NCBI RefSeq assembly: GCF_036850765.1
Contig: NC_089493.1
Location: 186,467,140 to 186,531,139 of the forward strand
Direction of reading: 5' to 3'
DNA from: Saccopteryx bilineata
Taxonomy: Eukaryota; Chordata; Mammalia; Chiroptera; Emballonuridae
DNA: 64,000 nt
The notes under the pieces were generated by a model, which saw only the letters and a program-made list of their open reading frames with translations, was not told where the DNA came from and made no database searches. The first letter of the stretch is position 1. Each line of letters opens with the position of its first letter. Made by a program: the position numbers and the translations under genes. Positions 1 through 10,350 of this stretch are shown here, one piece after another.

Positions 1-125
1 TGATACAGCCAAGTAAACATGTTGGGAGATTATGAGAGGTGCAAATGTTTGGCAAAATGCTGAGCACAGTTATAATTTTTAAAGTAGGATTTCTCAGTCA
101 TTAAATGAAGAAAAACAGATAAATC
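1..125. other. Short flanking sequence, no feature
   Basis: AT-rich non-coding sequence before the first SINE. Nothing recognised. Confidence 0.5.
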
Positions 126-144
126 AAAAGAAGTACTTGTCCTG

Positions 145-542
145 GCCCTGGCCGGTTGGCTCAGCGGTAGAGCGTTGGCCTAGCGTGCGGAGGACCCGGG
201 TTCGATTCCCGGCCAGGGCACACAGGAGAAGTGCCCATTTGCTTCTCCACCCCTCCGCCGCGCTTTCCTCTCTGTCTCTCTCTTCCCCTCCCGCAGCCAA
301 GGCTCCATTGGAGCAAAGATGACCCGGGCGCTGGGGATGGCTCTGTGGCCTCTGCCCCAGGCGCTAGAGTGGCTCTGGTCGCAACATGGCGACGCCCAGG
401 ATGGGCAGAGCATCGCCCCCTGGTGGGCAGAGCGTCGCCCCTGGTGGGTGTGCCGGGTGGATCCCGGTCGGGCGCATGCGGGAGTCTGTCTGACTGTCTC
501 TCCCTGTTTCCAGCTTCAGAAAAATGAAAAAAAAAAAAAAAA
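145..542 (+). mobile_element. tRNA-derived SINE, family A (Rhin-1-like), nearly complete
   Basis: Poly(A)-tailed non-autonomous retroposon that depends on L1 enzymes. The first 75 nt form a tRNA-like head: a 7-nt acceptor strand at 145-151 pairs perfectly with 213-219, an A-box (TGGCTCAGCGG) lies at 157-167 and a B-box (GGTTCGATTCC) at 199-209, the two internal pol III promoter elements. The tRNA-unrelated body (pyrimidine-rich stretch, then GC-rich sequence ending TTTCCAGCTTCAGAAAAA) leads to an A-tail. A perfect 19-bp TSD flanks it (126-144 and 543-561). Open frames across this copy on both strands are GC-driven shadows. The family name and the link to horseshoe bats are from memory. Confidence 0.88.
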
Positions 543-561
543 AAAAGAAGTACTTGTCCTG

Positions 562-2144
562 AACATTCACTGAGACCTTTCCCATCAGGGCATATTTCTT
601 AAATGTTTCTTTTGGACTTCCCAACAAGAAAATGCAGAAGCATCATGGAAATACTGTTGCATTTGCATTTTGGCTTTGGCCTTTATTTAGGCTTTAATAC
701 TCTTGTGAAAACTTGTAGGTAAAGTATTTCATGTTTTGTTTGGTTTGTTTTATTTGATCATATTCAGATTTTCAGCTTAGTGATAAAACATTTTTAAAGT
801 CACTGAGCAGAGGAAACCATTTGTAAGAAGTAAACAATTACAACAAAAATAAAAACATTACGTAGACAACCTCTTGTTATGATGAGAAGGTGTCTGCGTT
901 TGCTCTGCCTCCTATAACCTCCATCACTAGTATTGGATGCGCCTTTTTCTCTGTGTGATGGCTTGTCTCCTTGTATTAGTATTCAGTGAGTCTCTTCTTG
1001 AGTGTGCCATTTGAAATTATGACATATTAATCAGAGACATTAGGGATGGAAATGATCTATTACCATAGGTCATCTAATACCCTCCAGAGGCCAGTCCTTT
1101 TTTGCTATATTATCCCGTGCTTTCCATGGGTTATTTTAAATGACTCAAGCAAGGAGATTTTCCCCTTTTTTCTTATTACACAACTAGTTTCCCCACAGAA
1201 TTCTCTCTGCTTTGATACTCTAACCAGTCACTAACAAGCAAACCATTGCTTGACACATGTAAAATTGCACAAACTTGTAATACCTCAGGCACATTGTGCT
1301 CTTTAACACTGTTATTAATATGTTAACAGGTGGAAACTTATTATCATCAGACGGCTTGGAGTGTGAAATGTCTTATACACATTTCATTTTCAATTCTTTG
1401 TAGTTTGTGGTTACACTTGATTAAAGGTGGTGCTGTGAACATTTCAAGTTGTTTTAATTCAAGATAAAAATGCTGAGGACTACATTCAGAAATGTATTAG
1501 ATATTGATTCTCACATAGCCTTAGCAATTGTCTAATTTGAATTTAAATGCAAAAATTTTATTACAGTAAGGTTAAATAAGTTAAGACATAACAAACTGTA
1601 CATAGAACTAGGAATATGAAAGCTGTAGAAAACTATAGTATGGTAACAAGGAAATACAAGAAGGTAACTTAATCTATTGATATAATAAATCTCCAAATAC
1701 AGATTTTGAGAAGATTTATGATGGATTCTGTTCTTTCTCCATTGTAGCTTATCTGTGTTACTCAGATAGTCTAGTCATTTGCAGAATCTGTCTGCTGCTA
1801 CATGACTTGATCCTCATATGTCCTCGTGGCCTTATGCCATGCTTTCAAATTTCCAATCTCAAGATCATGTCATTGTCTCAAAATTTCTCAAGACTGAGTA
1901 TGTCTGACTGAATTTGAGGCACATGTGTGTTGCCTCCATTCACTGGGGGGAGAGGACGCTGGTTTTTGGTTTTTCCTTCGGGGGGAATGAGTCTACCACT
2001 CACTGAGCCTGTATGTCATTGGAAACCTCCAGAAGAGAGGTATGAGTATAGAAAGTGGGCACAGGTGAGCAGGGAAGTTATTGGAAAGCTGAAGTGGTTG
2101 GCTCTCTAATAATTTCCCTACTTACCTCTACCCATTTCCTATAC
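562..2144. other. Unique AT-rich sequence, no recognised feature
   Basis: About 1.6 kb between a SINE and a hAT element. Longest ORFs are about 60 codons with no recognisable motif. No repeat family recognised. Confidence 0.5.
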
Positions 2145-2152
2145 GATAGAGT

Positions 2153-2411
2153 AGCAATTTTCAACCTTTTCCATCTGTGACACACATTAGCTAATTTCTA
2201 AAATCCTGTGGCACACCAAAAAAAAATTTTTTTTTTGCCAATCTGACTAAAAAGTTGTTATAATTTTGATTCATTCACACTGGACAGCTATTCTGTTGAC
2301 TGTTGTCATTTTTTAAAAACTTGACAAGAAAAGAGATCAGTGTCCCTGACTAAATAGTCAGATATTGCATGTTTTAAAAATTCTTGTGGTGTACCTGTTG
2401 AACAAGGCTGC
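2153..2411 (+). mobile_element. Non-autonomous hAT DNA transposon, diverged
   Basis: The ends resemble hAT terminal inverted repeats: AGCAATTTTCAACC on the left and a degenerate complement (TTGAACAAGGCTGC) on the right. The flanking octamers 2145-2152 (gatagagt) and 2412-2419 (catagagt) match at 7 of 8 positions, as expected for a hAT TSD. The body (GGCACACC motifs, AT-rich centre) resembles a hAT family widespread in bats. No transposase is encoded. Confidence 0.7.
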
Positions 2412-2419
2412 CATAGAGT

Positions 2420-3134
2420 GGTATATAAGCTCCCTGTGTTTATTATATTGCTTTAAAATATGACCCAAATATATGCAATCAGTCCCTTCATTTATTCTTT
2501 GCTAATAATAGCTCTTAGGTGCTTTCTTCTTTCTCCTTTTGTTGTCATGAAGTTAGTCTGTGCCCACTGACACCTTCGTTCTCTACATTGGTTTCTGCAG
2601 TAGTTTCTTGAACTCTAATCTCTTGTACCATCTCTCAGCTATAGTCTCCTGTAGTCCATGTGAGTCCCTTATGAATCCATATTGTCTTACCAAGGACAGT
2701 GTTCTTCTTGGAATCCTCTATTCATGCCCTTTCTTTTCCTTAAAAAATCATGAACGAAACAGTCGGAAAACATGATGGATTGAGAAACAGCATGACGGAA
2801 GAGCAGGGGACAAAAATGAGAATGCTATTTGAAGAAGCCCAAGGAGAATAAACTGATTACAGTGTAGGGGCCACATCCTGTTAAGTAAGTTTATAGTTAA
2901 TCCGACAGAACAAGAATTGGCCTTTGATTCAATGACAGATTTAAAGTGGAAGACAGGTAACAGTAATAGCAGCAACAGCAGTAGCAGTAAGAGTCGCAGT
3001 GACATTTATTAAAAGCTCTTCTGTTGCCGCTTTCCTACCACGTTGTAACCACATTCGCATTGATTTGTTGCAATAGCCCTTTTAGGGACCCGCATCACAA
3101 ACAGAGATCATGGTGAAGATTTGCCTTCTATTTG
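2420..3134. other. Unique sequence with a degenerate AGC-rich tract
   Basis: No gene recognised. A short imperfect trinucleotide tract (cag/agt/agc units) lies at about 2956-3001 and produces the leucine-rich run seen in the opposite frame. Confidence 0.4.
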
Positions 3135-3290
3135 TAATATGTTACAGAGGAGAAAACTGAGATATATAGAAGTTGAGTTAAATGCATCGGGTGACACAGT
3201 TCACAAATAGCAGAACTTGTAGTTGAACCTTGAGTCTGTCAAGGTTGAAGCTTGACTGCGTCACTGCACTCTTCCAGAACAATAATCACA
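3135..3290 (-). mobile_element. MIR fragment (ancient SINE)
   Basis: The order 'cagaggagaaaactgag', 'gttgagttaaatgc', 'cacagttcacaaatagcagaac' follows the antisense MIR core. Strongly diverged, with no TSD visible. Confidence 0.65.
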
Positions 3291-4534
3291 GAGAACATTT
3301 TGGTAAATGAAAGATAAATAAATGAATAAAAAGCTATTATAAAAGCAAATTAAGTTCTGAGAAGAGAGAAGGCAGATAAATCAAATGATACAAATAAGGT
3401 GTCTGCTCTTTAGCTTTGTAAAATTTAAAGCCATTTGTAAAATGTTGAATGAGACCCACCGGGACCTTGGAAGTCTATTTCTGCCAGACAATAAGCAACT
3501 AATATATTGATGAGGGTATTGGAGCTCTCTCAGGGAGTTGTGTCATGATGAAGCCTTCTCTGGAATATTTTACAGTAGTAGACTTTAAAATTGTGTAACA
3601 ACTTAAGCGGAATATAGTTTGGAGAACTATGATTAGAATGAAATTTTGCCCACTTAGTCTAGTTCTTTGTGATACAGATTTTCCTATCTAAAGACACAAA
3701 ATATTCTTATAGTCTTTTTCGACCAAAAATGAACCTATATTTTATTTACTTGTCAAGATAAATGCAGTAAAGATCAGTTAGAAAATGTAAAATTAGGTGC
3801 AACATTCCTGATGATACTATCTGTGATAAATATTTCAATTTTAGCATTGAGTAAATGTTAATTTATACCAGAATGTGAGCTCTTTAACTAGGTGATAATG
3901 ACAAATTGAAGGTGGTCTTTAGGATGGTGAATGATGTTATTAGACACCTAATCTTTACACTTAGTGAATACTTTCATAATCATAATAGACTGAGAAATAA
4001 AGCAGTGTGCATTTATATGCTGTTATTAAATAGCCAGTGACTGTTCAACAGGACAGAAGTGAATAGGCCTGTCATATGAAAAGCAATGCAGTTTAATTAA
4101 AAAATGGCTTGAGTATTTTTTAAAAGAAATCAGTGGAATGTGCAAATGGCTTTCAAAGTGGAATTTGAGAGAAAAAGTAAAGCAGCTCATAAATTGAACT
4201 AGCTTATCTTAATCTTAAAGTCTGAGTCGGTTTAATTCTATATAATTAAAAGTCATTGTGAAATAATTAAGTCAAACAGCACCTTAAATAACACTTAATT
4301 AATATTTTATACTTAAATGTCTTCCCTGCAAAATAAATTTTTGTCATTTACTGTGATAAAGTAAGTGTCACCAGTAGGGTCAAATGCTTATAGAATTTAC
4401 TGATTTTTCATGGAGAACACATAGTTGGTCCTCTTTTATATGCTTTTCCTTTTAGCTTGCCTTTTCTGGGAATTTAGATGGGAATTGATGAGTTCATATC
4501 TTATTGGAAGATATATACTTGTATTTCCTAATAG
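3291..4534. other. Unique AT-rich sequence, no recognised feature
   Basis: Non-coding, no long ORF and no recognised repeat in about 1.2 kb. Confidence 0.5.
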
Positions 4535-4930
4535 ATTAAGTGATACCTTGGTTTTCATCAATAATCCATCCAAAAACAATCGGCGAAACCCCAAATGAGA
4601 AAAACCGAGGCAATTATTTCCACGTGAGTCAATGTAAATCCAGTTACTGTATTAGCACTCGCGATCAATAAAAAAAGCACAAAGACCCTGGAAAGCAATG
4701 GAATTGTTTGGCTAGATGCACAGGGTGATGCTCACACAACGAGAAACAACGCCACACTGAGCAGAACGCGTGGGTCGCCCTTTGTTTTCGCAAAATTAGC
4801 AGCAAGGTCACGTGGGCACGCCAATGAAATCCAAGGCAACCAACGAAAACCGAGACAAAGTTTTCATGGAAAAAATCGATGAACCAAAACCTACGATAAC
4901 TAAAGTCAACAAAAACCGAGGTATATTAGA
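4535..4930. mobile_element. CpG-rich non-autonomous DNA transposon
   Basis: The ends carry related inverted motifs: 'taccttggttttc' at about 4543 and 'aaaaaccgaggta' at about 4911. Variants of 'aaaaccgagg' recur inside. CpG is strikingly dense (cggcgaa, actcgcga, aacgcgtgggtcg, gtcacg) against AT-rich, CpG-poor flanks. It resembles mammalian Tc1/mariner-Tigger type elements whose ends read CCTCGGTTTTCGA. Exact boundaries are uncertain. An ORF at 4812-5012 overlaps its right half and is not transposase-like. Confidence 0.6.
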
Positions 4931-5125
4931 AAACGTGACGAGTTCAACTCATTCCATAATAATCTTACCATTAATTTCAATATCTATAACAAATATATAT
5001 GTGCACTTGTAATTTGCCTTGAACTTATACAAAATACAAGAGTCGGTTTTCCTCGTGTTCTTATTTTATGTTAGTAAATATACTGAGCTGCTTGCTTGCA
5101 TTTTTAAAATTTTTATTTATTTATT

Positions 5126-5225
5126 TGAATACCCATTTAATAGAGAAACCAAGCCTTGGAGAGTTTCAACTGTGTAAAGTCACACAGGTAGTAAGAGTCT
5201 CAAGATTCAAGTTCAAAATATATTA
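5126..5225 (-). mobile_element. MIR-like fragment
   Basis: Contains the antisense MIR core ('gagaaaccaagccttggagag', 'agtcacacaggtagtaagagt'). Short and diverged. Confidence 0.45.
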
Positions 5226-5691
5226 CTGTGATATAAGCCTCTTCATCCTAGTACTAGATTCATATGCATGTTCCTTTATGCATGCATGTATCTCTTAGTT
5301 CTATAAAGCTGAGGTTTTCATATGTACATATATGTTCCTCAGTTTGTTGTATATTTATTTTTACATAGATCTTTGTATGCTAGGGATAGTAATAATTCTT
5401 CCACCAATTCATATTGTAATGTCACACATATAAAATGTCATAGAGGAAATGTATATCTTAGAGCCTAGTGAGAATGTGTACTTGCTAATGACTAAAAAAA
5501 ATGGCAAGACCTGTTTAACCAATGGTATCATCATAATTTTATATTTTAAGAACATCTGTACATTCTATTGTAAAACAATCTAATGAACTATTCATCTGAA
5601 AATTAAACCTTGCTTTTCTTTTCACACTGGTTCCATGGCAGTTTTATGAATATAAAGCATATCCTTAAATGTTTCTTTATAAGTTAGAAAC
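5226..5691. other. Unique AT-rich sequence, no recognised feature
   Basis: Non-coding sequence between a MIR-like fragment and a hAT element. Confidence 0.45.
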
Positions 5692-5699
5692 ATCTAGAT

Positions 5700-6032
5700 C
5701 AGGGGTCCCCAAACTTTTTACACAGGGGGCCAGTTTACTGTCCCTCAGACCATTGGAGGGCCAGACTATAAAAAAAAAACTATGATCAAATCCCTATGCA
5801 CACTGCACATATCTTATTTTAAAGTAAAAAAACAAAACGGGAACAAATACAATATTTAAAATAAAGAACAAGTAAATTTAAATCGACAAACTGACCAGTA
5901 TTTCAATGGGAACTATGCTCCTCTCACTGACCACCAATGAAAGAGGTGCCTCTTCTGGAAGTGCGGTGGGGGCCGGATAAATGGCCTCAGGGGGCCGCAT
6001 GCGGCCCGCGGGCCATAGTTTGGGGACCCCTG
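5700..6032. mobile_element. Non-autonomous hAT element (OposCharlie/OC1-like), intact ends
   Basis: A 333-bp element with perfect 15-bp terminal inverted repeats (CAGGGGTCCCCAAAC at the left, its complement ending at 6032) and a perfect 8-bp TSD, atctagat, at 5692-5699 and 6033-6040. The TSD fits the nTCTAGAn target preference of hAT-Charlie elements. The GC-rich right end ('gcggcccgcgggcc') and 'cccctatgcac' body resemble the OposCharlie family, recalled from memory. No transposase ORF, so it was moved in trans. Confidence 0.85.
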
Positions 6033-6289
6033 ATCTAGATTATCTAATAAAGTTCCCAAACTTATATTATACTAGGCTCTTGCAAATTTAATTCTAATAG
6101 CTTCTGGTCAGATATGAGTTGAAAAAGATCAATTCTTGTATCATTTCTCTACATCATCCTAATTATTTGCTCACAGGTTTTATTATTCACTGAACTATGT
6201 GGAACACATTAGAATAATGTATAGAGAATAAGTATACAGATGGTTTTATTAGATGGACAATATGTGATTATAAGTGCTTGGAAACCCAT

Positions 6290-6564
6290 ACCAATAACAA
6301 TAGCTATCATTTATTTGGTTCTTACTAATACTAGTAAGATCTCATTGTGCTAAAGGTCTCACAGGCTGAATTATTTCATTCATCAAATAATTACTTGTTG
6401 AATGCTTACCATTTGCTAAGGATCTCACAGACTGAATTATTTCATCCATCAAATAATTATTTGTTGAGTGCTTACTATTTGCTAGACAGTGTTCTAGGTG
6501 CTTGCAATGCAGCAGTGAAGAAGACAGCAAAGTTCTTATGGAGTGGGTATTCTGCTGGACCTCT
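6290..6564 (-). mobile_element. L2-like LINE 3' fragment with internal duplication
   Basis: Contains antisense L2 3'-end motifs ('tcatccatcaaataattatttgttgagtgcttactatttgcta', followed by 'gtgttctaggtgctt' and 'gcagtgaagaagacagc'). The repeated frame shared by ORFs on both strands comes from the duplication listed separately, not from coding sequence. Confidence 0.6.
6349..6482. repeat. Tandem duplication, 66-bp period, about two copies
   Basis: 'gctaaaggtctcacag' at 6349 recurs as 'gctaaggatctcacag' at 6415. The 66-bp units share the ctgaattatttcat and catcaaataatta segments with a handful of substitutions. It lies inside the L2-like fragment, so it is a local duplication after insertion. 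Confidence 0.75.
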
Positions 6565-7984
6565 TCCCAATCCTAGCTCTAAAGCACTGAAATACTGAAA
6601 ATAAATCGGCTGAGTAGATTAAGATGCTGCATCAGTATATACTTCAGCTGTTTTCTAAAGTGTTGTCAAAATATCTCCTATGTTAATACTTTGTCTTTTG
6701 AATTATGCTTTAAATTTGTCATCTCTTTTTTACTCGGTTCTTGCCTGGGCCTCATGAACCTGTGCCTATGAACGGTGTGAGTGTGCTTCTTTGCCTTGGA
6801 TAATAATATATGTGGAACAATAAGAAAATCACAAGCTACACAGGAGGCTGGATTACAGGTAGATCCACTGAAAAGGATTGCTTTAACAGTGAAAATGTTA
6901 GTTTGGAAATCGACATTATTTCATTAAGTGAATACAAATGGTTATTAAAATTAAGTTAGCATGCAGTCGTCTAAAATTATTCCATCTCAGATAAGAAAAA
7001 ATGTCAAGTTATGTCACTTTTAAACAGGAGAAAGACATTACATTTAAATAGTTGAACAATGTGAAAAGTATATCTAAGACATTTGTTCCTTTAATCTCAA
7101 AGGACAAAAACTGAGTCCATTTTAGAAATCGATAAAAGGCTCCTTTTCTGCATTCTTTGTGCTCAGTTGATCCCATCCTGAAGAATGTGACTGATGTCGA
7201 AAGCGAAGTACTTTTTTGGACATTTTGCTCTTTTGTCATGTGAACTCGGATAGGAATCACCAGCATTCTTCGATATAGAATTAGTTAATCAATTATACTA
7301 ATGAGGGAGAGGATAGCAATTTGAAAACTTTATAAACAACCATCTGGATGTTATAAGGGAGATTTGGGGTTTTATGCTCTTTATAGGCACAGAATGGGCT
7401 TCTGATGGACTCTGTTTTCAATAGGAACTTCAGATAATTCTAGGAGATATTGCTCCTGGTTTCTCATAGAGTTAGAAGTAGCTTTACTGAGTAAACAAAC
7501 AAGCAAACAAAAACTAGATTGTTATATGTAATAATAATAATAGCATTTTACAAAGTATATGTGACATTTTCTTCTTCAAAGTTGTTTCTAACATTTTGTC
7601 AGTTGTCTTTAATCTGCTTACATTGATACAATTTCTAAACTTCAAATATCCTCATAGACCTATGCTATCATTGAAATATTCTTATACTTGGAAATAAACA
7701 GGTCTCAAAAATTCTTTCTCAATAGATCATAGTGTACACGCATATACATTAACGAATTTAAATCAGATATTTAGTGTGAATATGTTGCCTGTGGGATAAG
7801 GAAAAACACACTTTGTGAGTCTGCCTTTAAATTATTTTTCAATGCCATCTTCCTCTCACAAACTGATTATACTCTTGAGTATCTAATGTTTTGATTTATA
7901 GTAAATATATATTTGCCGGTAGCATTTTTGTAGCCCAAAGTTCCTAAAACCCTTGGAATTTTCTGATTAGAGCATTTGTTATTT
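6565..7984. other. Unique AT-rich sequence, no recognised feature
   Basis: About 1.4 kb with no recognised repeat or gene. The longest ORF (85 codons, minus strand, 7009-7266) has no recognisable domain. Confidence 0.45.
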
Positions 7985-8297
7985 ATAACAAGCCCCTCTC
8001 AACCACTGCTAATTTATGTTAATGAGGTGATTTTTGGGAAGCCCCGGAAGAGGGCTGTTGCCATGGGAATCAGTCATGATTAAGGGCTTGGAACATTTAG
8101 CCCCCAAACCTGACCTCCTGGGATGGGAAGGGGCTGGAGATTGAGTTCAGTCACCAAAAACCAATGATTGCATCAAGCCTGTTCTTGTAGTGAAGCCCAT
8201 AAAAACTCAAAAGGACAGTGTTTAATGAGCTTCCAGATTAGAGAACCAGAATGCATCCATGTGTTGGGAGGGTGGCACACCTCAAACTTCTCAGGAT

Positions 8298-8757
8298 CAG
8301 AAGCTTCTTTTTAAAAAAATTAAATTTATTGGCATGACATTGGTAAATAAAATTATATCGGTTTCAAGTATAGAATTCTATAATATATCATCTGTGTATT
8401 GCATTGTGTGTTTACTACCCAAAGTTAAATTTTGTTCAGTTACCATATATTTAATCCCCTTCCTACCCTTCACCATACTGTTTGTGACTTTTTATTTGTT
8501 TGTTTGTTCATTTGTTGTTTTCAGTTGTATATCCCACATATGAGTGAAACTGTATAATCCTTGACTTTGCTTGTCTGACTTATTTCTCTTACCATGATGC
8601 TCTCAAAATCCATCGATATTGTTGAAAATGGCAGTAATTCATCTTTTCTTGTCGTTGAGTAGTATTCCATTGTATATATGTACCACATCTTCTTTATACA
8701 ATCATCTATCAAAGAACACTTGGGTTTTTTTCTTCCAGATGCTAAGTTGTCTATATT
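8298..8757 (-). mobile_element. 5'-truncated L1 fragment inserted in the LTR
   Basis: Read on the minus strand it ends in the L1 3' UTR ('ttaaatttattggcatgacattggtaaataa'), and the C-terminal ORF2 region is visible as a short frame (8521-8712, KKMWYIYTMEYYSTTRKDEL). It is older and more diverged than the large L1s of this window. Confidence 0.8.
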
Positions 8758-8812
8758 AATCTGGTTGTTTATTCATATCCTTCAACATCCTTTGTAACAA
8801 AGCAGTAATTTA

Positions 8813-8926
8813 TTTATTTATTTATTTATTTTTATTTATTTATTTTTTTAATCAACAAGCATTTAATATAGAGAATGGTTTTTAAATTTGCATTTTGACT
8901 CAAACCCATGTCAATGTGACTATATG
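8813..8926 (-). mobile_element. Small poly(A)-tailed retrocopy (3' mRNA fragment?)
   Basis: A 114-bp insertion bounded by a perfect 16-bp TSD (acaaagcagtaattta at 8797-8812 and 8927-8942). On the minus strand about 75 nt of non-repeat sequence ends in ATTAAA, about 14 nt before an A-rich (AAAT)n tail. This is the structure of an L1-mobilised processed transcript, truncated at its 5' end. The parent RNA is not identified. Confidence 0.75.
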
Positions 8927-9199
8927 ACAAAGCAGTAATTTAGTTAATAAACTGTTTCCCAGAATTCAGTGAGCTGTTAAAATTAATCCCACCAGGAGGG
9001 GTCATGAGAACCTTGATTTTATGGCCAGTAGTTGAGAAGTACAGGTAACAACTTGGACTTGTTGTGATTGGCATCTCAATTGAGGTCAGTGTTGGGTGGG
9101 ACTGAGCCTTAACCTGTCGGTCCTGACATTATTTCTGGATAGATTGTATCAGAATTGAACTAAAATAGTAGGCCACCCACTTAGGCTCCACTGAATTTG

Positions 9200-9506
9200 T
9201 GTGTGTGTGTGAGACAGAGACACAGAGAGGGACAGATTGGGACAGACAGGAAGGGAGAGTGACAAGCATCAATTCTTTGTTGTGGCACCCTAGTTGTTCA
9301 TTGATTGTTTTCTCATATGTGCCTTGACGGGGGGGGGTACAGCAGACCGAGTGACCCCTTGCTCAAGCCAGCAACCATGGGCTCAAGCTAGTGAGCCTTG
9401 CTCAAACCAGATGAGCCCATGCTCAAGCTGGTGACCTGGGGTTTTGAACCTGGGTCCTCCACATCCCAGTCCAGTGCTCTATCCACTGCGCCACTGCCTG
9501 GTCAGG
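9200..9506 (-). mobile_element. tRNA-derived SINE, family B
   Basis: Read on the minus strand it begins CCTGACCAGGCAGTGGCGCA with an A-box-like head, has a B-box-like GGTTCAAAACC, then the 'gctcatctggtttgagc' and 'atatgagaaaacaatcaatg' body, ending in a (TG/TC)-rich tail. It carries a poly-G slip (9329-9337). Abuts the ancient LTR. Confidence 0.8.
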
Positions 9507-9869
9507 CTTAACTAAATATTTTTTTAACTTCTTTTTTTTTCATTTAGTGGCCCTATATTTTTTGGGTAGCTTTCATATTTTGACTTCTAAACTTTTCTCT
9601 CTCTCTTCCTCCTCCGCTATTTTTTCCTCCCAATTTTCTGCCTTTATACAGTAACTCTTACTTTTCAAGATCACTTGATTTTTTTTTAAAAAAATCTCAT
9701 TTTAGATTTTTCACATTATGTCTTTCATTCCAGTTGATCTTAAAACACAAGTATAAAATTAAAACCTTCAAATATCATTATAAAAATCATTTAAGGTTAT
9801 ATTTAAAGTTAGTTGTTTTTATATTTTTATTTTTTACAATTCAAAATTTTGATAAAGAACAACCAATTA

Positions 9870-10243
9870 GGCTCCTGGCTGATTATCACAGTGTTAGAGT
9901 GTTGGCCCAGCATGTGGATGTCCCAGGTTCAGTTACAGGTCAAGGCACACAGGTAAGTGACATCTGCTTCTCCACCCCTAACCCTCCCCCTTCTCTCTCT
10001 CTTTTTCTTTTTCTCTCTCTTTTTCTCCTGCAGCCATGGCTCAGTTGGTTCAAGTGCATTGGCCCCGGGCACAGAGGATGGCTCCATGGAGCCTCCACCT
10101 CAAGCGCTAAAAATAGCTTGGTTGCAAGCATGGCCTCAGATGGGCAGAGCATCAAGCTCAGACAGAGATTGCCAGATAGATCATCAGTGCACATGCAGGA
10201 ATCATTCTCCCCTTTTCTCATTTGGAGAAGCAGGAAAAAAAAT
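9870..10243 (+). mobile_element. SINE family A, old diverged copy
   Basis: Follows the family A consensus with many substitutions: degenerate head 'ctcctggctgattatcacag', 'caggttcagttacaggtcaaggcacacag', pyrimidine stretch, 'cagccatggctcagttgg'. The A and B boxes are damaged. A 175-codon frame spanning it (9734-10261) has no coding evidence beyond the SINE. Confidence 0.75.
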
Positions 10244-10284
10244 TATAGAATTCAATTTTGATTTTTTATTGTAATAAGCACATA

Positions 10285-10350
10285 TGTAATTTAAACCTGT
10301 ATAATTATGTTAACCAGTGTCACCCCAATAAATACAATTTCAAAATAAAA
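10285..10350 (+). mobile_element. L1 3'-end remnant
   Basis: 'gttaaccagtgtcaccccaataaataca' matches the last bases of the bat-type L1 3' UTR. Too short to date. Confidence 0.5.

Larger units (their letters stand above)
7985..9190 (+). mobile_element. Ancient solo LTR (ERVL/MaLR-like), split into three pieces
   Basis: The pieces 7985-8297, about 8758-8812 and 8943-9190 read as one old mammalian LTR: 'gtgatttttgggaagccc', 'gctgttgccatggga', 'agcccataaaaact', a tail near 'cctttgtaacaaagcagtaat', and 'ctgagccttaacctgt'. An L1 fragment interrupts it first and a small retrocopy second. The family is not assigned with certainty; the order of segments matches a consensus recalled from memory. Confidence 0.6.

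Noticed and set aside
145..219. Possible tRNA gene
   Set aside because: The tRNA-like fold is the head of a SINE followed by the family body, A-tail and TSD; not a stand-alone tRNA.
9734..10261. 175-codon plus-strand ORF
   Set aside because: Spans AT-rich sequence and a decayed SINE; no domain, no start context, no supporting conservation.
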